DNA of 64,000 nucleotides from Sulfurimonas sp. RIFOXYD12_FULL_33_39 (GTDB taxonomy: Bacteria; Campylobacterota; Campylobacteria; Campylobacterales; Sulfurimonadaceae): contig MICF01000007.1 in assembly GCA_001829785.1 (NCBI GenBank), forward strand, positions 1-64,000, given 5' to 3'. This document shows, in pieces, positions 1 to 8,691 of the stretch. The translations under genes and the position numbers were made by a program. How positions within the stretch are numbered: the first letter of the stretch is position 1; each line of letters begins with the position of its first letter. The notes beneath the pieces were generated by a model, which was not told where the DNA came from, did not search any database, and saw only the letters and a program-made list of their open reading frames with translations.

Positions 1-642
1 TGCTTTAGAAGCATTGTTTTGTACATTAGATGTCATCTCTTCCATAGCAGCGGCTGTTTCTTCAAGTGATGCGGCTTGTTGGTTAGAAGCAGTTGAGAGT
101 GCTTCTACTGCTTGTTTAAGTGATGAAGCATCGGTTTGCAAATCAATTCCGTTTGAGAGATTTGAAGATAGAGTAAAAGTTAACTCTTCTCTTAAAAGAT
201 TTATTCCGTCAATCAAGGATGCCATTTCACCTTTTACTCCTTCTAGCTCAAGCTTTGGAGTAAAATCGTTATGTGTAAAAGCATCTAAAACTTTACCTAT
301 TTTTTCAAATTTATCATTCAAAAGATGTGTTAAATCGTTAAATGCAACAGCCATAACATAAGTCTCTCTTTTATAACCTACAATTTTTGACTCTTTGAAA
401 ACACCGGTTTTCATATGATCAAGCGATAGAACAAGCTCACCCATTGCAAGCATATCTTTTTGATCTTTCAACATAAAACTATTAATACGGTTTTTGATTA
501 TTTCATTAATTTTATTAAATTTTTTATCTGAAAAACTTGACTCAACATAACGATAACTATTTCTTTTACCATCGATTATGTCAAACGCATCACTTAGCAT
601 ATTTTCCAACAGCAAAAAATTTTTAGTATTAGTTCCAAACAT
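1..642 (-). CDS. Cytoplasmic methyl-accepting chemotaxis protein, partial (C-terminus beyond window)
   Basis: This gene runs off the left edge; 214 N-terminal residues are visible. They contain no hydrophobic stretch long enough for a membrane segment, so the receptor is probably soluble. Near residues 185-206 there is a chemoreceptor methylation-helix signature, [16 protein letters not shown] followed by TSN. The conserved signalling tip lies outside the window. The start ATG (642-640) shares one base with the stop of the upstream PAS protein (TAATG), so the two are translationally coupled. This suggests a split receptor in which the PAS protein senses and this protein signals, as in the CetB/CetA energy-taxis pair of Campylobacter; unlike CetA, no membrane anchor is seen. 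The chemoreceptor call is firm; the pairing is inference. Confidence 0.85.
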   Translation of the reverse strand, partial: MFGTNTKNFLLLENMLSDAFDIIDGKRNSYRYVESSFSDKKFNKINEIIKNRINSFMLKDQKDMLAMGELVLSLDHMKTGVFKESKIVGYKRETYVMAVAFNDLTHLLNDKFEKIGKVLDAFTHNDFTPKLELEGVKGEMASLIDGINLLREELTFTLSSNLSNGIDLQTDASSLKQAVEALSTASNQQAASLEETAAAMEEMTSNVQNNASKA

Positions 643-1055
643 TAACTATCCTTATTCATCATTGATTTGTATAGTAAGCCGTATTTTTGGGTCTCATCTA
701 GTGTAGCTTTTCTTCTGCAAGAAATATAATGTTTTTTTCCGTCTCTATCTATGGGAAATACCGTTGCATAAACCCAATAGAATTGGGATTTGTCTTTGGC
801 ACAATTTTTTACGTATCCAGTCCAAATTTCACCTTTTTTTATAGTTTCCCATAAATCTTTAAAGGCTGCTTTTGGCATATCTGCATGTCTTATTATGTTG
901 TGGGGTTTACCAATTAATTCGTCTATGCTGTACCCTGCCACTTTGCAAAAATCTTCATTTGCAAAAACTATAATTCCTTTTGCATCTGTTTCTGAAATTA
1001 AAAAGGCATTATCATCAAGCATCTTTTCATTTGCATTCATTGTATATAAATTCAC
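642..1055 (-). CDS. Single-domain PAS protein, CetB/Aer-like redox sensor
   Basis: The 137-residue protein is essentially one PAS domain (about residues 13-115). It has the Aer-type signature GKPHNIIRHADMPK followed by FKDLWETIKKGEIWTG. In Aer and CetB this fold binds FAD and reports redox or energy state to a chemoreceptor signalling domain, and the same role is inferred here. The start is GTG at 1055, with AAGGA eight bases upstream. An in-frame ATG at 1040 lacks a ribosome binding site. The stop overlaps the start of the soluble chemoreceptor. A tandem TTGCAACA operator (1105-1123) lies 49 nt upstream of the start codon. It is a paralogue of the PAS protein encoded just upstream. Confidence 0.85.
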   Translation of the reverse strand: MNLYTMNANEKMLDDNAFLISETDAKGIIVFANEDFCKVAGYSIDELIGKPHNIIRHADMPKAAFKDLWETIKKGEIWTGYVKNCAKDKSQFYWVYATVFPIDRDGKKHYISCRRKATLDETQKYGLLYKSMMNKDS

Positions 1056-1104
1056 TTGTAAATCCTTGTTTTTATAATCTGTAGGAGGAATTATTACTTA
1101 GTTA

Positions 1105-1123
1105 TGTTGCAACTATGTTGCAA
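1105..1123 (-). promoter_or_regulatory. Tandem TTGCAACA operator, copy A
   Basis: On the minus strand the sequence reads TTGCAACA-TAG-TTGCAACA, two direct repeats with an 11-bp period. It ends 49 nt before the GTG of the PAS/chemoreceptor pair and overlaps the last codons and stop of the upstream PAS gene. Direct repeats of one helical turn are typical of OmpR/PhoB-family regulators; assignment to the OmpR-type regulator encoded at 7991-8674 is inference. Confidence 0.75.
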
Positions 1124-1535
1124 TTTGAAAACCTTGATTTAACCTTTCAAAGAGTGTTATAGTATTTTTTATTTCACTTTCTGATGGTTTTACGCCTAAG
1201 CATAAAAGGTTGTTTTTAGAATTACTTTTAGTAGGAACGATAATTGAGAATGTCCAGTAGTATTTTAAAGAGTCTTTAGTTTTATTTTTTATAATTCCTT
1301 TCCATAAATCTCCTCTTTTAATGGATTGCTCCAAATCTTTAAGTACGGCTTTTGGTACATCATGATGTTTAAGTATGTTGTGAGGTTTGCCTATAAGTTC
1401 ATCTGCATTAAATCCTGAAATTTTGCAAAAATCATTATTTGCAGATATTATAATCCCGCTTTCATTCATTTCTGATATTAAAAAAGTGTTTTCATTGAGA
1501 ATAATCTCGCCGTCGTTTGTAGAAAATGTTTCCAT
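1113..1535 (-). CDS. Second single-domain PAS protein, CetB/Aer-like
   Basis: The protein has 140 residues and one PAS domain (about 13-118) with GKPHNILKHHDVPK and a following DLEQSIKRGDLWKG segment. It is clearly paralogous to the PAS protein encoded immediately downstream (642-1055). ATG at 1535 is preceded by AAGGA at a normal distance. It has its own tandem TTGCAACA operator (1584-1602). A C-terminal tail of roughly 20 residues extends past the PAS core and has no recognised domain. Its last codons contain copy A of the operator for the next unit. A cytoplasmic sensor that works through a chemoreceptor is inferred; no receptor gene is directly coupled to it. Confidence 0.82.
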   Translation of the reverse strand: METFSTNDGEIILNENTFLISEMNESGIIISANNDFCKISGFNADELIGKPHNILKHHDVPKAVLKDLEQSIKRGDLWKGIIKNKTKDSLKYYWTFSIIVPTKSNSKNNLLCLGVKPSESEIKNTITLFERLNQGFQIAT

Positions 1536-1583
1536 TTTAAAATCCTTTTTTTAAGTTTACATATAACAATTATTGCTTTTTAG

Positions 1584-1602
1584 TGTTGCAGTTTTGTTGC
1601 AG
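1584..1602 (-). promoter_or_regulatory. Tandem TTGCAACA operator, copy B
   Basis: On the minus strand it reads CTGCAACA-AAA-CTGCAACA, the same repeat as the other copies with the first T changed to C in both halves. It ends 48 nt before the ATG of the second PAS gene. A -10-like TATATG lies about 20 nt downstream of the second half-site. Confidence 0.7.
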
Positions 1603-1621
1603 TTTCTACAATTTAAAATTT

Positions 1622-2197
1622 TTACATGTAAAGCATACGTTCTGATGAAGAGTTGTCAAAGAAAAGAGACTTTGCAAAAGATTTTACGGCATCAATTTCA
1701 TGTGTGATTTTATGTCCAATATTACAAATCTTTTTTGTAGAAATCATAAAATCAGTTTGGTCTTGACTCTTATCTTTGGCTTGTAGCTTTAGTTTTTCTA
1801 TTGTAGTCGCTATAAATTCCATAATATCCGAGATATCTTTAACTTCTTGTAAAGCCGAGCTAAGAGAGTGTTTTAGTAAAATATTACTATTTAATAACTC
1901 TAGATTCAGCATAGAAATAATTGCTTTTGCTAAATTATTTACCGATTTTACTGATTTTGTAAGAGTCGCTTGTGAATCTTCTTGACTTAAAAATGACAAA
2001 ATATTGCTTTCACTACAGTTACGTAACAAAGAAACTATTTTATCTATTTCACTGCAAAGAGAATGCACATGTAAGTTAAGAGACAATGAAATTTCATTTA
2101 AAGAAGTTTTTTCTTCTTCATCTATTTTAAACACGCACATATCTAATTCCATCAAATTTGACAGGTCTTCCATATTTTCCATATTGTTTCTATACAT
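1622..2197 (-). CDS. Uncharacterised helical protein coupled to a CZB chemoreceptor
   Basis: I do not recognise this 191-residue protein. It is predicted to be largely helical, with leucine/isoleucine heptad-like spacing through the middle, no signal peptide and no membrane segment. Its ATG at 2197 follows the chemoreceptor stop by one base, and AAGGAAG lies at the right distance inside the end of the receptor gene. It is therefore almost certainly co-translated with that receptor. A receptor-associated adaptor, an adaptation factor or a CZB-linked partner are possibilities, but nothing in the sequence decides between them. Two His residues (near 43-45) and several scattered Cys are present without a clear metal-binding motif. 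Confidence 0.7.
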   Translation of the reverse strand: MYRNNMENMEDLSNLMELDMCVFKIDEEEKTSLNEISLSLNLHVHSLCSEIDKIVSLLRNCSESNILSFLSQEDSQATLTKSVKSVNNLAKAIISMLNLELLNSNILLKHSLSSALQEVKDISDIMEFIATTIEKLKLQAKDKSQDQTDFMISTKKICNIGHKITHEIDAVKSFAKSLFFDNSSSERMLYM

Positions 2198-2198
2198 T

Positions 2199-4103
2199 TT
2201 ATACTTCCTTTAATAAGTTATCCATAAGGACAAATAGTTTTGAACTTGCATTTTCCATTTTTTTAAAATTCTCTATTATTTGAGATGAATTTCTTAAGCA
2301 TTCCGAACCGTTTTTATCTCCCATATATGATAAATTTTTATTTACCAACTCATGAATTAAGTGATGCGGCTCGTTCATTAGTGCTAAACTTTGTGTTTTT
2401 GAAAATCTTCTTTTTCCTTCACCTTCATACCATTTGCCTATACTGCACTCTTTAGTATTCATAATTTTTAGTCTTGGTTCACATCTCATCAGACTGTTAT
2501 ATGCACCTGATTTATATAATATATGGTCTATCTTTGCCAAAACAATAAACAGAGAATTCTCCATCATATAAGAGGAATTTACTATTTCTGAAGATGTTTC
2601 ATTAAGATTAATTAGCGTTTCTTCAAATTTACGTACTTTTTTACTTGATTCCAGAGCTATCTGGTACATACCATCAGCACTCTCTTCTATATGATGCATA
2701 TCTTGTTTTAGTGAATTTATAGAAGCCGAAATTTCCCCAGTTGCATTATGTGTTTTCTCAGCTAGTTTTCGAACTTCATCGGCAACAACGGCAAATCCGC
2801 GTCCGTTCTCACCGGCACGTGCCGCTTCAATTGCTGCATTTAATGCTAGTAGATTTGTCTGTTCTGCAATATCGCTAATTAAATCAATAATTAAACTGAT
2901 ATCTTGTGTTCGAGCTGACATGTTTGATATAGCATTGTTATTATTGTCAACACTTGTAGTAAGGGATTTTAATTCTACTATGATAGTTTCTATGATTAAA
3001 CGAGAGCTATCGGAGAGTGTTGCCGCATCTTTTGTCGTACGTGTGACTGTTTTTAAATTTGAAATATTTTTTTCGAGGTCTTTTTGTATAACACTAAGAC
3101 TTTCATTTACTTCAATAGACATTACGCTTAACTGTGAATTTAGTATATCTCTTTGTTTTTGATTTTCTTGATTTTGCATAACGGATATGGAACTTTGTAT
3201 AAGAGCTATTGAATCGACAAAATCTCCAAGCATCCCTTCATTGCTAATTGCTCTTTTAAAATCACCTTTGACCGCATTGTTAATGGATATATCTATTTCA
3301 TATATGAAATTTTTCATTTGATAAATTAGTTTTTCCAATGAGCCACCCATAATTCCAAGTTCTGTTTCATCTACTACTTCAATTCTTGTATCTATAAAAA
3401 TACCATTTGATACTTTTTCAATAATTTGAGTAAAAGAAGAAAGAGCAGATAAGATTGAATGTTGAATAAAACTTGCAAAAATAAATATTAAAAGAGTAGT
3501 TACAAAACCGTAAAAAACTACTGTTGTTTTATAGTTTGAAATTTTTGTATGCATATCTTTTTTTGCAGTATTGAAATTTTCACGTTTAAGATGAAGTACA
3601 TTTTCAAAGTTTTTTCTTGATAATTCTGCATAAGGAGTAAGCTCTTGTTTGTATTTTGCATAAATAGAAGCCGTATTTTTGGAAATCTCTTCTTGATTTA
3701 GATTTTTCATCATTTCTAAAGATTTATCTAAAAATTTATATGTACTCTCTTTTGCGTTAGAGATTAAATTAATAGAATCGTTATTTGAAATTTCTTCAAG
3801 GTTGGAGAAATTTTTTTTAATTGCCTCTACTTTGCTTATGAGTTTTTCTAGATTTTTATCATAAGAGTTTCCAAGCATAATATCGCGGCTTATCCTGCTA
3901 ACATAATTTAAATCTTTTTCAATTTCTAAAGTATATATAGCACCGGCAGTTGCATTGTTCTGCAAATTGTTATATTTAAGCTCAATTTCTTCTAAAGTAA
4001 AAAAAACAAGCATAGATGCTATGATCATTATAAAAGCAATAAATACTCTCAAATAACGCATTTTCTGTTTAATAGATAGTTTTTCTAAGACAGATGCTTT
4101 CAT
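2199..4103 (-). CDS. Transmembrane methyl-accepting chemotaxis protein with C-terminal CZB domain
   Basis: The receptor has 634 residues. TM1 is about 18-36, a helical periplasmic sensor (about 40-190) follows, then TM2 about 194-213, a HAMP-like region and the signalling hairpin with the tip [20 protein letters not shown]. Near the C-terminus is a zinc-binding CZB domain: a His in AKIDHI, then CSIGKWY, then His residues in PHHLIHE. CZB domains bind zinc and are linked to hypochlorite or metal sensing. I chose the ATG at 4103 because GGAG precedes it at the right distance. The longer reading frame to 4166 would start inside the tandem operator (4148-4166). A small unknown gene is coupled downstream. 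Confidence 0.93.
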   Translation of the reverse strand: MKASVLEKLSIKQKMRYLRVFIAFIMIIASMLVFFTLEEIELKYNNLQNNATAGAIYTLEIEKDLNYVSRISRDIMLGNSYDKNLEKLISKVEAIKKNFSNLEEISNNDSINLISNAKESTYKFLDKSLEMMKNLNQEEISKNTASIYAKYKQELTPYAELSRKNFENVLHLKRENFNTAKKDMHTKISNYKTTVVFYGFVTTLLIFIFASFIQHSILSALSSFTQIIEKVSNGIFIDTRIEVVDETELGIMGGSLEKLIYQMKNFIYEIDISINNAVKGDFKRAISNEGMLGDFVDSIALIQSSISVMQNQENQKQRDILNSQLSVMSIEVNESLSVIQKDLEKNISNLKTVTRTTKDAATLSDSSRLIIETIIVELKSLTTSVDNNNNAISNMSARTQDISLIIDLISDIAEQTNLLALNAAIEAARAGENGRGFAVVADEVRKLAEKTHNATGEISASINSLKQDMHHIEESADGMYQIALESSKKVRKFEETLINLNETSSEIVNSSYMMENSLFIVLAKIDHILYKSGAYNSLMRCEPRLKIMNTKECSIGKWYEGEGKRRFSKTQSLALMNEPHHLIHELVNKNLSYMGDKNGSECLRNSSQIIENFKKMENASSKLFVLMDNLLKEV

Positions 4104-4147
4104 AAAGACTCCATTGTATTTTACGTAACAAAATATTATCAAGGTAG

Positions 4148-4166
4148 TGTTGCAAGTTTGTTGCAA
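4148..4166 (-). promoter_or_regulatory. Tandem TTGCAACA operator, copy C
   Basis: On the minus strand it reads TTGCAACA-AAC-TTGCAACA with an 11-bp period. It ends 44 nt before the ATG of the CZB receptor gene. Its position shows that the upstream in-frame ATG at 4166 cannot be the real start. Confidence 0.78.
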
Positions 4167-4189
4167 AAAAATTTGCTTTTTGTTGTGGC

Positions 4190-4225
4190 CTCCCCATAAT
4201 AACTAGGGTTTGTTATTGTGGGGAG
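4190..4225 (-). terminator. Strong stem-loop between two chemoreceptor genes
   Basis: A 14-bp stem is formed by CTCCCCATAATAAC (4190-4203) and GTTATTGTGGGGAG (4212-4225), with one mismatch or wobble and an 8-base loop. It lies about 30 bases past the stop of the NIT/CZB receptor gene and just upstream of operator copy C. There is no immediate T-run, so it may terminate imperfectly or stabilise the transcript end. A T-rich stretch follows about 17 nt later in the minus direction. Confidence 0.6.
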
Positions 4226-4257
4226 TAAAAAACATATATATAGAGGAAGTTGTTGTG

Positions 4258-6810
4258 TTATTTATCTTTACAATTATTTATCTTGACATTATCTAAACCT
4301 TTAAATACTCCGATTGTTGCATTTTCAATCTCTTGGCTTAACTTAAACATAGTCTCTTTTGATGCATTTGACAAATCTTCATGTATAAAGGACTGAACGC
4401 CTGCATGTACATGTTCATGCTCTTTTAAAAGTGTCTGCCACTCTGGAGTTTTTGCAAAAGATTCATTTGAATTTGCATCTATCCATTTTCCTAAATTACA
4501 ATCATGGTGACCGACAACTTTCCACGGAGTCACTTCTGATTTTAATTTAGCATAATTATTTTCTTTATAATTAATATGATCTAGTTTTAGTTTTGTTGTC
4601 GTAAATAAAAGATTCACGTCACAAGTATTTTCAATGCTTTTCTTGTCGTACTTTATATTTGTTAACATGCTTTCAAGCTGCTCTGTTTTATATAAAACGT
4701 CACTAACAGTTTCTGCTACATTATTGGCAGTTTTTGCATTTTGCTGAGTCATTTGGTCTAATTGCGAAATAGCATTGTTGATTTGATTTATGCCGTCCAT
4801 TTGCTCGCGAGACGCATTTGTAACATCTCTGACTAACTCATCGGTTTGTTCAATTTTTTTAGTAATTAAAGAGAAATTGTCCATCATATTTTGTGTTGTC
4901 TGCAAACCGCCCTGAGATTTTTCTCTTGCAGCATAAGATAGCTCTTGAATCTGTTTTGCGGCATCGGCACTTCTGTTAGCAAGATTTCTTACCTCTTGAG
5001 CAACAACTGCAAATCCTTTACCTGCATCTCCTGCCGTTGCTGCTTCAACTGCAGCATTGAGTGAGAGGATATTAGTTTGGAATGCAATGTTCTCTATAAT
5101 GCTAACGGCATCAGCGATAGCTTCAGTGGCATTTACTATCTCATTCATAGCCCCTAAGCTTTCAGTAGCTACGTTATTTCCATGTTGTGCAGCTGTTTTT
5201 GCATCTTGAGCAACTTTTGTCATCTCCTCTGTTTTTGCAACATTTGCCGCAACATTGGACGTAAGCTCTTCAATGGCAGCTGCTGTTTCTTCTAAGCTTG
5301 AAGCTTGCTCGTTTGCACTTGTACTTAGTTCATCTCCTGAGATGCTAAGTTCTGTTGCCTCTTTATTAAGTTCTTGTGAGAATTTTGTTATTACTGCAAA
5401 AATTTCACTATTATTTGTTCTTATTGCTCCAATAGAATTCAACATGGATGCGAAAGCACCTGATGAAGAATTTGTAATTGTATTGCTTTGAGAATAGTCT
5501 CCACGAGCCATAGCTATAATTATGTCAATTATATTTTTGAAAGTTCTTTCTATTTCATCTAACATGCCATTAAATGAGTTGCTTAGAATTTTAAGGTTTG
5601 TATCTTCATAGTCTGAAGTTATTCTATGATATAAGAATCCTTTTGCGGCATAATCACATATCTCATTAAAATCAGTAATATTTTTTTGCTGTTCATTAAA
5701 TTTTTTCTCTAAAATATAGATATTATCATTAATCATTGCACTCATAGCACCAAATTCATCATGACTTGAACAATTGATTTTTTCAATTGTCTTTTGCTTT
5801 TGTCCTAAAAAATTAAAGAATGAAGATAATCCTGCATTCATTTTTGTAATTTTTTCAGCTATATTTCTACCTATTGTAGCTGCAAAGAAAAGAGTTATAA
5901 ATATAATGAGTATGAATAATCCTGTTGTGTAAATAAGCTTATTTGTATCATTTGTAATTGCTTCGTTAACCATTTTATCTATTTGGAAAAAACATAATTT
6001 TTCAACCTCTCTGTGCCCGTTAATCGTATTTGTTACTTTAGTAAACCAAACAGAAGCATCTACGCTGAAATTGCCTTCTGGTTTGCTTATTGCTAATGCA
6101 ATAGTGTCATTAACAAATAGTGAATCTTCGCTTAACCCATTTTTCTTAAACAGTTCAAGTGCTTCAGGCGTTGCCAATGTTGTAAAAATCTTGTTGTTTG
6201 ATTCTATAATACCTTTGTTTGTACACAACTTTGTGTACATATTGGGAGCAAAAGCATTTTTTATAAAGGCTCCGTTTAAAATAGCTCTCGTTCTTCCAAG
6301 GGATTCTTTTGAAAGTGTTATATGTGAATATGCCTGAATAGCTCCTGCAATATTTTTGTTATTTATCAGTGAAGGAATTTTAATAACTCCATCAACTAAA
6401 GAAGCAATTGCTTTTGTATAAAATCCTGTACCTTCTCCAAGAGAAATACTAAGTGAATCTACAGAGGCTCTATTTTTTAAAAGATTTTCATTAAATGAAG
6501 AAGATAAAATATCCTTAGCTTCTATAAGTTCTTTATCTGTATTTTTTCGCTGTTCTTGAAGCTTATCTTTATTTTTTGTTCCGTTAGAGACAATTACACC
6601 TGCAGTTAGTCCGCGTTCTATCTGAAGTTCATGAATCAAACTTGCAAAAGCTTTTGCCTCTGTTGTTTTATTTTTAACTTGCAATAGTTCATTTCTCTCT
6701 TTTGTTATAGACATAATGTTGTTAATTCCAAACATTAGAATACCTACCGTGCTGATAAACGATAATAAATACAGTTTTTTGTAAACTGACAGATTATGAA
6801 TAAAATTCAT
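4258..6810 (-). CDS. Methyl-accepting chemotaxis protein with NIT sensor, HAMP and C-terminal CZB domain
   Basis: This large receptor has 850 residues. TM1 is about 12-32, a periplasmic NIT domain (about 45-285) has the signature [14 protein letters not shown], and TM2 is about 292-312. HAMP and a long linker follow, then the signalling hairpin with [24 protein letters not shown] domain near the C-terminus shows HHDCNLGKW and later HEHVH. NIT domains are proposed to sense nitrate or nitrite and CZB domains bind zinc; neither ligand can be proven from sequence. ATG at 6810 has AAAAAGGA before it. The gene follows the response regulator gene by 22 bases and shares its operator-controlled promoter (7959-7977). 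Confidence 0.93.
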   Translation of the reverse strand: MNFIHNLSVYKKLYLLSFISTVGILMFGINNIMSITKERNELLQVKNKTTEAKAFASLIHELQIERGLTAGVIVSNGTKNKDKLQEQRKNTDKELIEAKDILSSSFNENLLKNRASVDSLSISLGEGTGFYTKAIASLVDGVIKIPSLINNKNIAGAIQAYSHITLSKESLGRTRAILNGAFIKNAFAPNMYTKLCTNKGIIESNNKIFTTLATPEALELFKKNGLSEDSLFVNDTIALAISKPEGNFSVDASVWFTKVTNTINGHREVEKLCFFQIDKMVNEAITNDTNKLIYTTGLFILIIFITLFFAATIGRNIAEKITKMNAGLSSFFNFLGQKQKTIEKINCSSHDEFGAMSAMINDNIYILEKKFNEQQKNITDFNEICDYAAKGFLYHRITSDYEDTNLKILSNSFNGMLDEIERTFKNIIDIIIAMARGDYSQSNTITNSSSGAFASMLNSIGAIRTNNSEIFAVITKFSQELNKEATELSISGDELSTSANEQASSLEETAAAIEELTSNVAANVAKTEEMTKVAQDAKTAAQHGNNVATESLGAMNEIVNATEAIADAVSIIENIAFQTNILSLNAAVEAATAGDAGKGFAVVAQEVRNLANRSADAAKQIQELSYAAREKSQGGLQTTQNMMDNFSLITKKIEQTDELVRDVTNASREQMDGINQINNAISQLDQMTQQNAKTANNVAETVSDVLYKTEQLESMLTNIKYDKKSIENTCDVNLLFTTTKLKLDHINYKENNYAKLKSEVTPWKVVGHHDCNLGKWIDANSNESFAKTPEWQTLLKEHEHVHAGVQSFIHEDLSNASKETMFKLSQEIENATIGVFKGLDNVKINNCKDK

Positions 6811-6832
6811 TTTTTTCCTTTTTTTTGATGTT

Positions 6833-7909
6833 TTAAAATAGTTCTATATCATCGGAATCTGAATCCGATGAGTTGCTTTTATAATCAAGTATGCCCTGAA
6901 GACTTTGGGCATCACTAATTAGAGAGTCATCCATATAGTGTATATCTTCTGCGTCGCAGTAGTAAAAAACAGCTTTCCTCCATTGTTCAAGATTATCAAA
7001 AAGATGCGCTAGCATAGGAAGAGCAGAGCTTAATTTTTGTGGATCTTCGATAAATTCGAATGTTTTTGCCAGTTGGCGTATGCCGTAAGATAATGCTCCA
7101 AATTGAGGAATCATTTCAATCGTATGAGCATAACATTTCATGATCTCGATAAATTGTTCCAGCATTTCGCCATGTATATTTTTTTCAGACCTAATTAAGG
7201 CAAGATTGAATTTGTCTTCAAGCATTTCTAAATCCTCATTTGTTTTTTCTAACTCAAAAGGATATGCATTAAAAAAATCAACCGCGCTCATTTTTGTACT
7301 TTTTGGAAGAATGCATACATCTTTAGATTTAACGCTCTCTTTAACTTCAGGGATTTTTGATGTTGGCTGAAGTTTATGGTTTTTTGTTGCAACTAAATTG
7401 TATTCTGATTTATGATTATTTTTTAGAAGCTCTTCATTTGTCTCTTCTAGTATATTATGATAATATCTTAAAAGTTTATCGTTATATATTAGTTCGCAAG
7501 TTTTGATTAACTGTAAAAGTGTTTTTTCCATATCCATAGGTTTAGTTATAAAGCCGTCTATTCCTATATTTACAAGCGGTAAAAGATTTTCACTTTCATA
7601 ATGAGCGGATAAAATCAAAATATTTTGAGTATTTTTTATCTCTTTTATATTTTTTGTTAATTCAATGCCATTCATCATCGGCATAGTCAAATCCGTAATA
7701 ACAAGTTCATAAGAGTTTTCAATATACTTTTCTAAAGCTTCTATTCCATTGTTTGCAGTATCTATTTTATTAAAAAATTTTGATAAAAATTGTTTAATTT
7801 GGTCTTGTAAAAATATATCATCTTCAACTAAAAGTAAATTAATTTCATAACAAACTTCTTTTAGACGTTTTGTCAAACTGTTGATGTTTGGTTTTGTATT
7901 TGAGTCCAC
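6833..7909 (-). CDS. Response regulator with unrecognised C-terminal helical domain
   Basis: The protein has 358 residues. An N-terminal receiver domain (about 22-140) has the acidic pair in LLVEDD, phosphoacceptor D73 in VITDL, and the conserved Lys in GFITKPMD. A low-complexity linker (about 160-205) leads to a helical domain (about 210-335) that I cannot assign; it ends with LEQWRKAVF and [11 protein letters not shown]. The tail is rich in Ser and Asp ([10 protein letters not shown]). There is no DNA-binding, GGDEF or HD motif. The start is GTG at 7909 with AAGGGAAA upstream. The NIT/CZB receptor gene follows in the same operon, so a protein-protein signalling output close to the chemoreceptor array is the best guess. 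Confidence 0.85.
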   Translation of the reverse strand: MDSNTKPNINSLTKRLKEVCYEINLLLVEDDIFLQDQIKQFLSKFFNKIDTANNGIEALEKYIENSYELVITDLTMPMMNGIELTKNIKEIKNTQNILILSAHYESENLLPLVNIGIDGFITKPMDMEKTLLQLIKTCELIYNDKLLRYYHNILEETNEELLKNNHKSEYNLVATKNHKLQPTSKIPEVKESVKSKDVCILPKSTKMSAVDFFNAYPFELEKTNEDLEMLEDKFNLALIRSEKNIHGEMLEQFIEIMKCYAHTIEMIPQFGALSYGIRQLAKTFEFIEDPQKLSSALPMLAHLFDNLEQWRKAVFYYCDAEDIHYMDDSLISDAQSLQGILDYKSNSSDSDSDDIELF

Positions 7910-7958
7910 TATATTTCCCTTTTCTTGTCAAAAACATAGCATAATTATTTCATATTAC

Positions 7959-7977
7959 TGTTGCAAGTATGTTGCAA
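7959..7977 (-). promoter_or_regulatory. Tandem TTGCAACA operator, copy D
   Basis: On the minus strand it reads TTGCAACA-TAC-TTGCAACA. It ends 49 nt before the GTG of the response regulator gene. A -10-like TATGTT lies 22 nt past the TTGCAA core of the second half-site (an alternative TATGCT lies at 17 nt). Confidence 0.75.
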
Positions 7978-7990
7978 AAAAAGTGGAAAA

Positions 7991-8674
7991 TTAATTTAAA
8001 GGGTTTGATTTTGTCATAAGATAGCCAAAACCACGAATATTTTGTATGAGTTCTTCTTTTAATTTGTTATTTACGCGATTAACCAAAGAACGGATTGTAG
8101 AGCCTTTAGTATCATCCCCTTGCCATATAAAAGAGCGGATATTTTCATCGCTTATAATTTGACCGAGATTACTTACAAATAGAAGTATTAAATCATATTC
8201 ACGTTTTGTAAATTGTTGAACTTCACCTTTATAATATAAAAAATTAGTCCCTTTATTAAAAGAGTAATCTTTACCTAGTTTTATTATCGGTTCATCTAAC
8301 AGTTTTGCCGTTGAGGACTCAATATATAAAAGATGATTAATTCTTATTTCTAACTCTTTTAAATTGAACGGTTTTTTTAAATAATCGCTACAGCCAAATG
8401 AAAATGCATCTGAAATATAACTAATATCATGATAAGCACTTATAATAATTTTAGGAACTTCGGGATATTTTTGAGCAATCACTTTTAAACATTCTAAACC
8501 GCCTACTAAAGGAGTATTTATATCTAATATATAAAAATCATGTTTATTTGTTTGGATTATTTCAAGAACTTCTTTTCCATTATCATATATATCTACAAAA
8601 CAACCTTTATTAAGAAGATAAGTACTAATAGAGCGAGACAACATATATTCATCTTCAAGTAATAAAACTTTCAT
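7991..8674 (-). CDS. OmpR/PhoB-family response regulator
   Basis: The 227-residue protein has a receiver domain (1-120) with the acidic pocket in LLLEDE, phosphoacceptor D51, and Lys in YLKKPFN. A winged-helix DNA-binding domain follows (about 130-225), with FTKREYDLILLF and a C-terminal NIRGFGYL. It is a transcription factor paired with the kinase encoded just upstream (gap 17 bases). ATG at 8674 has AAGGAG before it. Copy E of the tandem operator lies 45 nt upstream of the start. This regulator is therefore the natural candidate to bind all five TTGCAACA repeats and to autoregulate, which remains to be shown. Confidence 0.92.
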   Translation of the reverse strand: MKVLLLEDEYMLSRSISTYLLNKGCFVDIYDNGKEVLEIIQTNKHDFYILDINTPLVGGLECLKVIAQKYPEVPKIIISAYHDISYISDAFSFGCSDYLKKPFNLKELEIRINHLLYIESSTAKLLDEPIIKLGKDYSFNKGTNFLYYKGEVQQFTKREYDLILLFVSNLGQIISDENIRSFIWQGDDTKGSTIRSLVNRVNNKLKEELIQNIRGFGYLMTKSNPLN

Positions 8675-8691
8675 AATATCTCCTTAATTAA

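Noticed and set aside
4104..4166. Longer start for the CZB receptor gene (ATG 4166)
   Set aside because: It begins within operator copy C, has no ribosome binding site and would add an unlikely leader before the normal N-terminus.
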